NCBI GenBank assembly: GCA_032358255.1
Contig: JAULBX010025829.1
Coordinates: forward strand, 248,001 to 312,000
DNA length: 64,000 nt
Direction: 5' to 3'
DNA from: Heterotrichella gracilis
Taxonomy: Eukaryota > Sar > Xanthophyceae > Tribonematales > Xanthonemataceae
In this document: positions 1 to 9,317 of the stretch, piece after piece
How positions within the stretch are numbered: position 1 is the stretch's first letter
Layout: each line of letters begins with the position of its first letter
The notes under the pieces: generated by a model
The model's database searches: none
Told to the model about the DNA's origin: nothing
The model's input: the letters and a program-made list of their open reading frames with translations, nothing else
Position numbers and translations under genes: made by a program

Positions 1-28
1 TTTTGAGTTTTAATAAAATTAAAAGTAA

Positions 29-658
29 TTAATTAATTCCGAAAACCTGCGATACAAAATGTTTTAACAATGCGGGCTTTAAAACTAAGATAAAGGCAAC
101 ACCAAACAAAGCACCCCAAAAATGCGACTCGTGACTAATGTTATCGCTATAGTCGCTGGTCTTTTTACGGCGGATCAAATAATAACTCACACCTAATAAC
201 AAGATACCCGCTATCCAACCCTGCATCGGGAAAAAGAACAAAGAAATATTACTTAATGGGCTCACCATGATATAACAGAACATGATGGATGAAATGGCTC
301 CGCTGGCGCCCAACGACGAATAATCAGGATTATTCTTATTTCTGAAATATTCGGTAAAGGAAGCGGCATAAATACCTCCAGTAAACAAGATCAAATAATA
401 AACCTTTCCTAATTTTTCGCCAAACAAAATAGGGAAAAAATGTTCTTCTAAAGCCAAACCGAAACTATAAAGAGCAAGACAATTAAAAGCTAAATGAATA
501 AAATCGCCATGAATAAACGCATGGGTCAAAAAACGATAATGTTCTTTATTATGATTAATAGAATAAGGATGAAACAAGTATTTTCCCATCACATTCCTGT
601 CGTTAAAACAGTATATTGAGAAACCAACTATTATAGCTAAAAATGTGTAAGTGATCAT
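29..658 (-). CDS. rhomboid family intramembrane serine protease
   Basis: A multi-pass membrane protein of 209 residues that should cleave transmembrane substrates within the inner membrane. The rhomboid signature is complete: HxxHLxxN at His50-Asn59 (HGDFIHLAFN), the catalytic serine in GASGA at Ser119, and the catalytic histidine in the SHESHFWG segment near His179. About six hydrophobic segments are visible, with a basic loop (RRKK) between the fifth and sixth. The ATG start gives a short N-terminal helix, as expected for the compact prokaryotic form. It is the last of three minus-strand membrane genes, 35 bp downstream of the queuosine-precursor transporter. The substrate cannot be told from sequence. 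Confidence 0.93.
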   Translation of the reverse strand: MITYTFLAIIVGFSIYCFNDRNVMGKYLFHPYSINHNKEHYRFLTHAFIHGDFIHLAFNCLALYSFGLALEEHFFPILFGEKLGKVYYLILFTGGIYAASFTEYFRNKNNPDYSSLGASGAISSIMFCYIMVSPLSNISLFFFPMQGWIAGILLLGVSYYLIRRKKTSDYSDNISHESHFWGALFGVAFILVLKPALLKHFVSQVFGIN

Positions 659-693
659 ACTTAAATTCAGGTCTAAGTTACCCTTTATTTAAC

Positions 694-1350
694 TCACTTT
701 TTCTCTGACCTTAAAAATTTATTAATGGCGTAGTGCCCAAGATAAATAAAAGGAATAAGGGCAATAGCAATTAACAATTTGAACGAATATCCCCAACTGG
801 CGTTATGAATAAATTCGTCGGTCGTCCATTTACCCGGTAAAACAAAAGCTACATATTGCACTATAAATGTATCAACTAACTGACTTATTACTGTACTTCC
901 TGTGGCGCGCAGCCAGATCATTTTACCGCCTGTTCTGTTCCTGAACAACCAAAAAATATACACATCTACCAACTGCGAAACTAAAAATGCAATAATACTT
1001 CCAACAATTATCCATTGGCTTTGCCCAAATACGATCCTGAAATTTTCGTCGTTTACCGGACTAAAAGGAACTGCATTAATATTTAATCCAATAGAAATTA
1101 AAATAAACGTGTAGGCAATTAAACCAACAGTAATATAAGTTAATTTACGAACACCCTGTTTGCCATAATGCTCATTAATAAGATCGGTTAAAATAAAAAC
1201 AACGGGCCATAAAATAATACCAATACTTTGTGTAAAAAGTCCAAAGAACTGTATCAGCTTTCCGCCAATTAACTCAGCAACTATAGCATTGGTAATAAAA
1301 AATCCTGCAAGAATTATAAAAACAAGATCTTTTCGCTTATTAAAATCCAT
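694..1350 (-). CDS. yhhQ: queuosine precursor transporter (YhhQ/VUT family)
   Basis: A 218-residue inner-membrane protein with about six transmembrane helices. The conserved N-terminal pattern of the family is present: an early helix with N-A-I-V-A-E-L and GGKLIQFFG, followed by the charged motif LTDLINEHYGKQGVRK near residues 55-70, and a late helix with TGSTVISQLVDT near 150-160. The family imports 7-deazaguanine precursors (preQ0/preQ1) for queuosine in tRNA. It ends 35 bp before the rhomboid gene and begins 4 bp after crcB, so the three are probably co-transcribed. I looked for a preQ1 riboswitch and saw none; the upstream space is occupied by crcB. Confidence 0.92.
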   Translation of the reverse strand: MDFNKRKDLVFIILAGFFITNAIVAELIGGKLIQFFGLFTQSIGIILWPVVFILTDLINEHYGKQGVRKLTYITVGLIAYTFILISIGLNINAVPFSPVNDENFRIVFGQSQWIIVGSIIAFLVSQLVDVYIFWLFRNRTGGKMIWLRATGSTVISQLVDTFIVQYVAFVLPGKWTTDEFIHNASWGYSFKLLIAIALIPFIYLGHYAINKFLRSEKK

Positions 1351-1354
1351 AAAA

Positions 1355-1738
1355 TTAAATTGTTTGTCTGCTAAAAATGTAAAATATACTCAGACAAATT
1401 AATGTGCTAAAAATAATATTTAAAAAAGCGATCATGTGCATACCCTGCTTAAACAGCAAAAAAGTTTCGTATCCAAAAGTTGAAAAAGTACTTAAACCAC
1501 CACAAAAACCGGTTAAAACTAATAGTTTAAGAGTTGTTTCAGATTGAGTACTGGCAAGGTTTAACAGTGTTTTTCCATTAATAACCCACATGGTAATCGC
1601 AAAAATAGTGCAGGCAACAACATTCGATACAAAAGTTGCCCAAGGCAAAGAGCTTGTTAGCTTAATAAAGCCCAAACCTATTATGTACCTAAGCGCACAT
1701 CCTAATCCACCTCCAATAAAAACCAATAAAAAATTCAT
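1355..1738 (-). CDS. crcB: fluoride channel CrcB/Fluc
   Basis: A 127-residue, four-helix membrane protein of the dual-topology fluoride channel family, which exports toxic fluoride as a dimer. It has the N-terminal GGGLGCALRY motif (residues 9-18) and the diagnostic GFCGGLSTFSTF motif around residues 77-88, which holds the Phe-box and the central Na+-binding turn. The usual second-helix TL.VN.xG motif is degenerate here (ATFVSNVVAC) but keeps the polar Asn. The ATG start follows a 120-bp divergent gap shared with the aminopeptidase gene. I saw no fluoride riboswitch core in that gap. Confidence 0.92.
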   Translation of the reverse strand: MNFLLVFIGGGLGCALRYIIGLGFIKLTSSLPWATFVSNVVACTIFAITMWVINGKTLLNLASTQSETTLKLLVLTGFCGGLSTFSTFGYETFLLFKQGMHMIAFLNIIFSTLICLSIFYIFSRQTI

Positions 1739-1888
1739 TGTTTTATCTTATAATTTACCAAATTTAAGGGATTTTAGTTAAAAAATACCTAAATCCTATT
1801 TTAGATATCAGATCAAAAAGCGATAATATACCCGGCTATTTGATTTAAATCTACGATTTTGTATATTCGTACACAACCAAAACCCATT

Positions 1889-3319
1889 ATGGCCCAAATT
1901 AATTTAAAAAGTAAATTACGTACCGATTCTAGTTTACTAATTGTTACTGATAAATTTACAAACTCAACAGATTTTTCGTTCCCGAAAGATGTAAGTGATT
2001 ATATTTTAAACGAATTAAAAAAAGAAGATAAAAAAACCGTTGCCTTAAATTATTTAGGGAGATACATTTCTGTTTTGGTGATCAATTCTAAAGACGATCA
2101 AAACGTTTTAAAAGAAAAGGTTCGTAAACATGCAGCCGGTGTTGCAGATTCTATAAATACTTTAAAAGAAAAAGAAGTTGCTGTTTATAATCAAACAAGA
2201 ATTAGTGACCTTTCTCTTGCTGCAGCAGAAGGACTTGCCTTAGCAAATTACCAGTTTAACCGACATATTACGGCTGCAAAAAAACCGGTAAACTCATTAC
2301 AAACCATAACTATTGTTGGTCAGGCGAAACAAAATGACGTTGACCGTTTAAATATTATTATTGATGCTACATGCAAAGCAAGAGATCTGGTTAACGAGCC
2401 GGTAAATATTTTAAATGCTACCGATCTTGCCAATGCCTTTAAGGATATGGGTAAGAAGGCAGGTTTTAGTGTTGAGATCTGGAATAAAACAAAAATAAAA
2501 CAACAAAAAATGGGCGGCTTACTGGCGGTTAATGCGGGAAGCGTGGATGAACCTACCTTTAGCATAATGGAATACAAACCAAAAAATGCAAAAAATAAAA
2601 ACCCATATGTTTTAGTTGGTAAAGGTGTTGTTTATGATACCGGTGGTTTAAGTTTAAAACCTACACCAAATAGCATGGATCTTATGAAGTGCGATATGGC
2701 CGGTGCTGCAGCTGTTGGTTGTGCTATGTATGCCATTGCAAAAGCAAAATTAAATGTTCACGTTATTGGCCTTGTGCCCGCAACAGATAATCGTCCGGGC
2801 TTTAATGCATTTGCACCCGGAGATATAATTACAATGATGGATGGCACTACTGTTGAGATGTTGAACTCTGATGCCGAAGGTCGTATGATATTGGCAGATG
2901 CCTTACATTATGCCAAACGTTACAAACCCGAGTTAACTATTGATCTTGCAACTTTAACAGGTGCAGCTGCCGCGGCAATTGGCTCTTTTGGAATTGTTGG
3001 AATGGGTAATGCAAAACAAAAACAAAAAGAGAAATTATACGAAAGTGGTTTTAATGTGCACGAACGCATTGCTGAATTTCCTTTTTGGGAAGAGTACGGC
3101 GAGTTAATGAAAAGCGATATTGCTGATCAAAAAAATCTTGGCGGACCATATGGTGGTGCTATTACCGCTGGGAAATTCTTAGAAAAGTATACTGATTATC
3201 CATACTATCATTTAGACATAGCAGGTCCTGCTTTTATTACCGGTAAAGATAGTTACCGTGGAAAAGGCGGAACAGGTTATGGTGTAAGATTATTATTTGA
3301 TTTTTTTAAAAATTTATAA
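1889..3319 (+). CDS. pepA: M17 family leucyl aminopeptidase
   Basis: A cytosolic, two-metal exopeptidase of 476 residues that removes N-terminal residues from peptides. The M17 signature is present as NSDAEGRMILADAL, beginning at Asn326 with metal ligands Asp328 and Glu330. The upstream VGKGVVYDTGGLSLKP block carries the metal-binding Lys and Asp and the substrate-gripping region. The frame could open at a TTG at 1859, but the ATG at 1889 gives a normal N-terminus (MAQINLKS) and leaves space for a promoter, so I chose it. It is followed by a secreted-protein gene one base after its stop codon and heads a likely four-gene operon. Confidence 0.93.
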   Translation: MAQINLKSKLRTDSSLLIVTDKFTNSTDFSFPKDVSDYILNELKKEDKKTVALNYLGRYISVLVINSKDDQNVLKEKVRKHAAGVADSINTLKEKEVAVYNQTRISDLSLAAAEGLALANYQFNRHITAAKKPVNSLQTITIVGQAKQNDVDRLNIIIDATCKARDLVNEPVNILNATDLANAFKDMGKKAGFSVEIWNKTKIKQQKMGGLLAVNAGSVDEPTFSIMEYKPKNAKNKNPYVLVGKGVVYDTGGLSLKPTPNSMDLMKCDMAGAAAVGCAMYAIAKAKLNVHVIGLVPATDNRPGFNAFAPGDIITMMDGTTVEMLNSDAEGRMILADALHYAKRYKPELTIDLATLTGAAAAAIGSFGIVGMGNAKQKQKEKLYESGFNVHERIAEFPFWEEYGELMKSDIADQKNLGGPYGGAITAGKFLEKYTDYPYYHLDIAGPAFITGKDSYRGKGGTGYGVRLLFDFFKNL

Positions 3320-3320
3320 A

Positions 3321-4427
3321 ATGAAAAAGTTAATTACACTTATTTTATTTTTAGCTGTTTTTTCTTTTTTTGCGCAGGAAATTAAACAAGGTTTAGTGGT
3401 TGTGCATGTTGACCCAACAGGAAAAGCAGAGTTCAAGCAAAAAATAATGATGTATCATTTTTTAAATGGCCATTATACGGGGCGATCTGAATTGCTTACC
3501 GTTAGCGGCAAAAAAGACGGGAAAGATAATATTCGTACCGACCTCGGAATTAATACGCTTTACAATAACCGTTATTTAATTACGGGTATTGGTAACATCA
3601 TTGATCTAAAAGACAAAAAAGTTTTATTTGATGGACGTGCTAATTTAATTCGTTGTAGTAACGACAGCGCCATTTTTTATACCAACGATATTTTTAAAGG
3701 AAAATATTATTCGGTATATAATTTTAAAACCAATCAATACGGCGAAGTGAAAAATTTATTATTTAAACCCAGGATCGGCGCTGATGTTGAATTTGATAAA
3801 ACCACTGCTCCTTTTAAAATAAATTTTTATCCGCAAAGCAAACCAAAAGTATTAATAGTTGCAGATGCAGGTTATGGCCAGTCCGGCACCAAAGATGGTC
3901 GCGTTCCAGATCCACCAATGTATTGGTTGGACAATTCAACTTTTGTTTATACCAATTTTAATAAAGATAATACCGAGATCTCGTTTTTTAAAGTAAACAT
4001 AAATTCAAAAAGTAACACATTAATTGGAAAAGTTGCTATTAAGCCCGAAGCGCAAACAGCTCAAGTACAAAAGGTGAACGACACGCAAGCGCTTTTCTTT
4101 TTTGGCAATAAACAGATCTTAATAGACGTTGCTGCGAATACAGTTACAGACCTTCCATTTACAAAACCTTCCGACGGTTTTAGCTATGAGTGCAAAACAA
4201 ATAGTTATGGTCATTTAGTAAAGTTAAATGACAAAGATGTGGGCAAATATCATTTCCAATCAAAGAACTTTAAAACAGAAAGCAACATTGCCTCTTTGGT
4301 AAAAGAACTGGTTGTCGGCCCCGAAAGCTATCAGCAAGGAATGGCTGTTTGGAACTTTAACAAACAAGGTTGGGAAAATGTAGATTCTGAAGATGTATTA
4401 ACCTTAGTGGGCTGGATAAAAGAATAA
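3321..4427 (+). CDS. secreted protein of unknown function
   Basis: A 368-residue protein that I do not recognise. It starts with a clear signal peptide (MKKLITLILFLAVFSFFAQ) and a cleavage site after residue 19. The rest is mostly beta-strand, with short repeated units such as NNRYLITGIGNIIDLKDKK and NSTFVYTNFNKDNTEISFF that look like blades of a propeller. It has no lipobox or T9SS tail, so it is probably periplasmic. The ATG chosen (3321) lies two bases after the pepA stop codon. The next gene begins 5 bp downstream, so it is in the same transcript as pepA. Nothing in the sequence gives a biochemical role. Confidence 0.75.
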   Translation: MKKLITLILFLAVFSFFAQEIKQGLVVVHVDPTGKAEFKQKIMMYHFLNGHYTGRSELLTVSGKKDGKDNIRTDLGINTLYNNRYLITGIGNIIDLKDKKVLFDGRANLIRCSNDSAIFYTNDIFKGKYYSVYNFKTNQYGEVKNLLFKPRIGADVEFDKTTAPFKINFYPQSKPKVLIVADAGYGQSGTKDGRVPDPPMYWLDNSTFVYTNFNKDNTEISFFKVNINSKSNTLIGKVAIKPEAQTAQVQKVNDTQALFFFGNKQILIDVAANTVTDLPFTKPSDGFSYECKTNSYGHLVKLNDKDVGKYHFQSKNFKTESNIASLVKELVVGPESYQQGMAVWNFNKQGWENVDSEDVLTLVGWIKE

Positions 4428-4432
4428 GTTAT

Positions 4433-4669
4433 ATGGACTATTATACTGTAAAATATCCAACTGAAAATTGTACCCGTTGTGGCAATGAATTTACCTGCAA
4501 ACCAAAAGACATCAGTCAATGTGATTGTATGAAGATCCGCATCTCGCCGGAAGAACAAACTTTTATCAGTTCAAAAGCATCAACATGCGTTTGCAACAGC
4601 TGTTTAAAAGAATTGAAACTGGAATACTATAAAGAATATCAAAATAAAATGTCTAAACAAAATGCATAA
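4433..4669 (+). CDS. cysteine-rich CWC family protein
   Basis: A 78-residue cytosolic protein matching the Cys-rich CWC family. It has eight cysteines: Cys13 and Cys16 (CTRC), Cys22, Cys30 and Cys32 (CDC), then Cys52, Cys54 and Cys57 (CVCNSC), followed by a leucine and a basic helix. The spacing suggests one or two zinc sites. The family function is unknown. It overlaps the next gene by 8 bp (start codon at 4662) and sits 5 bp after the preceding one, so translation is probably coupled within the pepA operon. Confidence 0.8.
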   Translation: MDYYTVKYPTENCTRCGNEFTCKPKDISQCDCMKIRISPEEQTFISSKASTCVCNSCLKELKLEYYKEYQNKMSKQNA

Positions 4670-5642
4670 CAGAATTTCTATCTTCATTGCATTATTTTTT
4701 ATTTCTCTTTTTTCTATAACAGCTCAAACCTATGCCCCGCCAGTTGGCCAGCCCGGCACAACAGCTATGTATAAAGATAGTTCAGCATTTATTAACTGGG
4801 TTACGGGTTGCAATGTTCTTAGAGGCTATCAGGATATTTCAAATACCTCATTAGGTTATGCAAACGCAGGAGATAGTTCAATGGCTTTGGGCATTGCGCT
4901 TTCAAATGGTGTAGTAAGTTTGGGAGACGGCGGTTCTGCGATCTGCACATTTCAATATCCGATAAAAAATGGTAACGGACCGGATTTTGCAGTTTTTGAA
5001 AATAGTTTTGATGATACGTTTTTAGAATTGGCTTTAGTTGAAGTTAGTAGCGATGGAGTAAATTATGTGCGTTTTGCGTCACATTCGTTAACTGATACGT
5101 TGAATCAAACTGGGTCATTTGGTTCAACAGATGCTACTAAAATAAATAACCTTGCCGGAAAATACAGAGGATCTTATGGCACACCTTTTGACCTGCAGGA
5201 GTTAGCGGGAAATCCAAACATTAATTTAAACTCTGTAACACATGTTAAAATAATTGATGTGGTTGGCTCGGTAAATAAAGCCTATGCAAAACGCGATAGT
5301 TACAACAATATGATCAACGATCCATGGCCAACAGCCTTCGGTAGTGGAGGTTTTGACCTAGATGCCATAGGCGTTATCCATCAAAATACCAGTGTGGGTT
5401 TAAAAGAAAATGTACTTGAAAAAAGTATTTCCGTTTATCCGAATCCGGTAAATAAAGGCGATAAAATTATATTCAACTCGTCAGAAAGAATTAATTCGTT
5501 AGAAGTCTATAATTTTTCCGGCCAAAAAATTGGCTCTTCAACGTATAGTTCTTTAAACACCTCAAACCTTGATAAAGGCATTTATTTTATTCAGATCAAT
5601 TCTGACAAAGGTTCTGTAAGCAAAAAAGTGATCGTACAATGA
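4662..5642 (+). CDS. T9SS type A cargo, putative cell-surface protein
   Basis: A 326-residue exported protein with a signal peptide (residues 1-21, ending ITAQ). A single beta-rich domain (about 22-245) contains the pattern GPDFAVFENSF followed by LALVEVSSDGVNYVRF and ends in GGFDLDAIGVIH. This pattern recurs in bacterial surface proteins, some near cobalamin-uptake loci, but I cannot assign a ligand. The C-terminal 75 residues form a type A sorting domain: SVYPNPVNKGD, then IYFIQIN and the basic end KKVIVQ. It should be secreted across the outer membrane by the T9SS and anchored. It is the last gene of the pepA operon. Confidence 0.82.
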   Translation: MHNRISIFIALFFISLFSITAQTYAPPVGQPGTTAMYKDSSAFINWVTGCNVLRGYQDISNTSLGYANAGDSSMALGIALSNGVVSLGDGGSAICTFQYPIKNGNGPDFAVFENSFDDTFLELALVEVSSDGVNYVRFASHSLTDTLNQTGSFGSTDATKINNLAGKYRGSYGTPFDLQELAGNPNINLNSVTHVKIIDVVGSVNKAYAKRDSYNNMINDPWPTAFGSGGFDLDAIGVIHQNTSVGLKENVLEKSISVYPNPVNKGDKIIFNSSERINSLEVYNFSGQKIGSSTYSSLNTSNLDKGIYFIQINSDKGSVSKKVIVQ

Positions 5643-5675
5643 TCTGAGAATCTGAGATTATTCCATAATTAAAAT

Positions 5676-5683
5676 TATCTTTG
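5676..5683 (+). promoter_or_regulatory. candidate -7 element
   Basis: TATCTTTG matches the Bacteroidota -7 consensus TAnnTTTG and lies 13 bp before the ATG at 5696. No convincing -33 TTTG is seen at the right spacing, so this is weak evidence for a promoter with a very short leader. Confidence 0.35.
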
Positions 5684-5695
5684 ATAAGCATTATT

Positions 5696-8600
5696 ATGAG
5701 AAAATACCAAGCTATACTTTTATTTGTTTTTTTTAGCCTTTTAAGTTTTTCTCAGCTGAAGGATATCAAAATAATTGTTCCAAAAGAAACCGGTTTTAGT
5801 TATTATGATTTCGTGCAATTCTTTCCCAACGAAAAATTTTTTGCAGTTTGTGGCAATGCACTATCCATCATTAATACAGAAACCTCTGAGGTGATTGATG
5901 AATACGATCTTAGTTATGGTGCGAAAAACCTTTCTATCAGTCCTGATGGAAATTCTATCCTTCTTTCTGTCAACAACGATCTTTATGTTTTTTCTTTTAT
6001 AAATCAAAAAATTAATTTCCTTTATAAGATCCCAACCTCTGAGCTCATCAAAGGACTTCCTAATAGCGAGTACTATTCTTCACTACCCATCGGAGGTTGC
6101 TTTTTTACCGGTAAAACAAATGAGATCTATGCCAGTATTGGTTCTTTCACCATTAAATACGATCTTGAAAAAAAAGCGGCTATTAGCTCTCATGCATTTC
6201 CTTTAACTGACTATGTTATTCATTCAGGTTATTTTTCCAAAAAGAACGAAGTGATTCTTGCTAAAACATCAGGCACAGTTTCCGCCCTGGTAAGACAATC
6301 GCTGGACGATCTTTCAAAAATAAGTGAGGTGATCTCTGACGGATCAACCTTTACAAAAATTAAAATACGCGATTCGTTGGCTTTCTGCTTTACATCCAAC
6401 AAATATTTTATTTTAGATCTTGAAACTGAAAAGATCGTTCATGAAGTTCGGATGCCTAAGTATGAAAATTATGGACTTTATGATAAGAAATATTTGATTG
6501 ATATCAATAAGCGTCCGTCCATTACAAAACCTGATACCGTTAATTTTGCCAAAGATGAATATGTTTATGATATTGATTATCTAACAAAATCCAGTCTTGC
6601 AGTATATGCAACTCTAAAAGGCATAAAATTCATCGATCTTAAAACAAAAAAAATAATTCGTCAAACTAAAGGCATTTCTTTTAGTATAAAGCTATCTTTA
6701 GCTGGAAACAGGATGGTTGCTAATAGTCTTTCTCCATATAGGGCTGTCCGAGTATATGATCCTGCTGATCTTAAAATGATCTCCGAACGCCCGAGTATGG
6801 GTACCTCAATTTATTCGGCACATATTAGTCCTAATAAACGTTGGCTTTATACTAACGGTACCTCCTCGGGATTTTTTTGGGATCTTACTAATTTTACGAA
6901 GTACGCTGAGCTAAAAGATATTTCAGGATCTGATTCTTCTTACATTAGCAATGTTTTTTTTCTAAATGATTCGGAAGTTGTTGTTAATTCAGGAAAGTCT
7001 TTCGATAAATTAAATCTTACCATTTATAATATCAACAAGAAAAAATACGGTAAAACGATCAAGAAAAATGTTTACTCCACCACTTCAGGTTTTATAAATG
7101 GCGAATTTTATTATGCAGATTATAATAGCCTGCATATTTTGAATTTAAAAACATTGCAGGAAGAAAAGTATGAAGGCCTTTACTCACTTGCTGCTTCTCC
7201 CGTTTATAAGATCATCAATTTTACAAAAAACCTTGTGTTTGTGCCCGAGAGTGGAAAGTATAAGATCATAAACCGCAAAACAAAAAAAGTAGAGTACGAA
7301 AGCGCCAACTGGTCTGTTACAGCCAAAGTAGAGATAAGTCCGGATGAAAAGTTTGTATACACATCAGGACAAATAACCAAAAAGAAAAATTATAGTGGTA
7401 CCGAAGTAGATGTTCCTACAACCGCCATAGTTAAAATTGATATGCTAAAAAAAGAGATCGTCCGTGACTATGCTGAAACTTTTTATCCATACGATTTTAA
7501 AATTAAGAATGATGGTAAACTAATTGGAATATGGTATGTGAAGTATGCCACCGGTGAAGAATCGGCAAAAGGTTACGAGACAATGTATACCGAATACGAA
7601 ACCGAAACAGGAAAAGATATCTTCTCAAAAACACTTATAAGAACAAAGGATATCATTTCGTTTCACACCACCAGCGATAACGGAAAGTATTTTGTGTTGA
7701 ACAGTCCATTTGGCGACTTTTTTAAAGTGTTCAATGAAAAAGGAGATTCGCTTATCGACCTCAAAGGCCTTAATATTTCGATGCCAAATTGTTTTTTTAT
7801 TGAAGATCAGGATCGCCTTATTGTTACCAGCTCTATTAATTCACTCGCTACTTTTGTTGACCTTCGTAAAAAACATATCATTGGTCAGTTAGCAAATGCA
7901 AAAGATGATAATTTTTTTCTTATCACGTCCGATCTTCATTATTTTGGCTCTAAAGAATTCATCAAGAGCATTCGTTTTAAATATCAGTCAGAGATCTTTA
8001 GCTTTGAGCAGTTTGATGCGTATTTAAATCAACCACACAAAGTGCTGCGTGCTTTTGGCTGCTCCGACAGTGCATTGATACAAGCCTATGAAACAGCGTA
8101 CTTAAAACGTATGCGCGTATTAGGATTTAAACCCGATAACAAAATTAATTTTGCTGTACTGCCCACCTTTCAAACTATTAAAATGACAGAAGAAAAACCG
8201 GGCTTTGTAAAATTCTCTTTAAGTGCTAATAAAGGTCAGGGTAAATTATCGAAACTGGAAGTCCATAACAATGGTACACAGATCTTTTCTGAAGCAATTA
8301 AAGCAGAAGAAAGTTCAAGGTTTGACAAAACACTCTCTTTTGAAACATCATCAGGTATTAACCGTTTTGAATTTATTTTAAAAGATGAGAATGGATTAGA
8401 AAGTCCACGTTTAACACGTTACTTTAATAATACCTCAACGAACAAGTCTGATCTTTATTTAGTAGTGATAGCAAGCGAGAAATTTAAAAATGATAAATAC
8501 GATCTTGCCTACGCTGTGAAAGATGCAACAGACATGGCTAATAACATGTCTAACTCAAAATCATTTAACAGCATTAAAATAAAAAAATTATTTAACCAAT

Positions 8601-9256
8601 CATTCACCACCGACTCAATTAAAAACTTAAATAATTTTTTCGGAAAGGCTGGTGTAAACGACGTAGTAATGGTATTTTACGCAGGACATGGTTATCTGGA
8701 CAATGATATGAGTTATTATTTCCCAACCTATTATACGGACTTTACAGATCCTAAAATTAATGCCGTTGCCTACAAAAGTTTTGAGAAGATCTTTAAAGAA
8801 ATGAAGCCCTTAAAAAAATTAATGTTCATTGATGCCTGTTTTAGTGGCGAGGTAGATGAAGAGGAATTGTTCGTTGACCCAACAGATAAAAACAAAACAA
8901 AAAAAGACAGCACCCGCGCTGTGCGGCTTGCCGGTAGCACCTTTGCGCAAAGCACTGCTTTAGAAATGTCTAAAGCTGTATTTTCAGATCTGCGACAAAA
9001 TTCCGGTGCAACAATTATTTCTTCGGCAGGCGGAACAGAAGCGGCTTTTGAAGGTGAGAAATGGAATAACGGTTTATTTACCTATTGTTTATTGAATGGT
9101 ATGAAAAATTTTAAAGCCGATCAGAACGGCGATAAAAAAATAACATTAAGCGAACTGCAAAAATTTGTATCAGAAGAGGTGTATAAACTCTCTGATGGCA
9201 AGCAATCGCCTACTTATAGAATGGAGAACACTGTTTTGGATTATGAACTTTGGTAG
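5696..9256 (+). CDS. exported WD40-like propeller protein with C-terminal caspase-family domain
   Basis: A 1186-residue protein with a signal peptide (MRKYQAILLFVFFSLLSFSQ). Residues about 25-760 are WD40/YVTN-like beta-propeller repeats, seen as recurring units of the type LSISPDGNSILLSVNNDLYVF and VEISPDEKFVYTSGQ. After a linker and an Ig-like stretch comes a peptidase C14 (metacaspase-like) domain from about residue 918. Its catalytic dyad is visible: His998 in YAGHGY and Cys1048 in IDACFSG. There is no T9SS tail or lipobox, so location may be periplasmic. The frame opens at TTG 5681, but ATG 5696 begins the signal peptide. It lies alone between two T9SS cargo genes. The role is unknown; the fold suggests a signal- or damage-gated protease. 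Confidence 0.85.
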   Translation: MRKYQAILLFVFFSLLSFSQLKDIKIIVPKETGFSYYDFVQFFPNEKFFAVCGNALSIINTETSEVIDEYDLSYGAKNLSISPDGNSILLSVNNDLYVFSFINQKINFLYKIPTSELIKGLPNSEYYSSLPIGGCFFTGKTNEIYASIGSFTIKYDLEKKAAISSHAFPLTDYVIHSGYFSKKNEVILAKTSGTVSALVRQSLDDLSKISEVISDGSTFTKIKIRDSLAFCFTSNKYFILDLETEKIVHEVRMPKYENYGLYDKKYLIDINKRPSITKPDTVNFAKDEYVYDIDYLTKSSLAVYATLKGIKFIDLKTKKIIRQTKGISFSIKLSLAGNRMVANSLSPYRAVRVYDPADLKMISERPSMGTSIYSAHISPNKRWLYTNGTSSGFFWDLTNFTKYAELKDISGSDSSYISNVFFLNDSEVVVNSGKSFDKLNLTIYNINKKKYGKTIKKNVYSTTSGFINGEFYYADYNSLHILNLKTLQEEKYEGLYSLAASPVYKIINFTKNLVFVPESGKYKIINRKTKKVEYESANWSVTAKVEISPDEKFVYTSGQITKKKNYSGTEVDVPTTAIVKIDMLKKEIVRDYAETFYPYDFKIKNDGKLIGIWYVKYATGEESAKGYETMYTEYETETGKDIFSKTLIRTKDIISFHTTSDNGKYFVLNSPFGDFFKVFNEKGDSLIDLKGLNISMPNCFFIEDQDRLIVTSSINSLATFVDLRKKHIIGQLANAKDDNFFLITSDLHYFGSKEFIKSIRFKYQSEIFSFEQFDAYLNQPHKVLRAFGCSDSALIQAYETAYLKRMRVLGFKPDNKINFAVLPTFQTIKMTEEKPGFVKFSLSANKGQGKLSKLEVHNNGTQIFSEAIKAEESSRFDKTLSFETSSGINRFEFILKDENGLESPRLTRYFNNTSTNKSDLYLVVIASEKFKNDKYDLAYAVKDATDMANNMSNSKSFNSIKIKKLFNQSFTTDSIKNLNNFFGKAGVNDVVMVFYAGHGYLDNDMSYYFPTYYTDFTDPKINAVAYKSFEKIFKEMKPLKKLMFIDACFSGEVDEEELFVDPTDKNKTKKDSTRAVRLAGSTFAQSTALEMSKAVFSDLRQNSGATIISSAGGTEAAFEGEKWNNGLFTYCLLNGMKNFKADQNGDKKITLSELQKFVSEEVYKLSDGKQSPTYRMENTVLDYELW

Positions 9257-9317
9257 TTACTAAAATTATTCCTATCTTCAATAATCAAATCTCCCCTAAA
9301 TTGTGTTAATTAATAAT

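Noticed and set aside
1739-1888. Fluoride or preQ1 riboswitch upstream of crcB and the queuosine transporter
   Set aside because: No conserved core of either riboswitch is visible in the 120-bp gap, and the transporter has no leader of its own.
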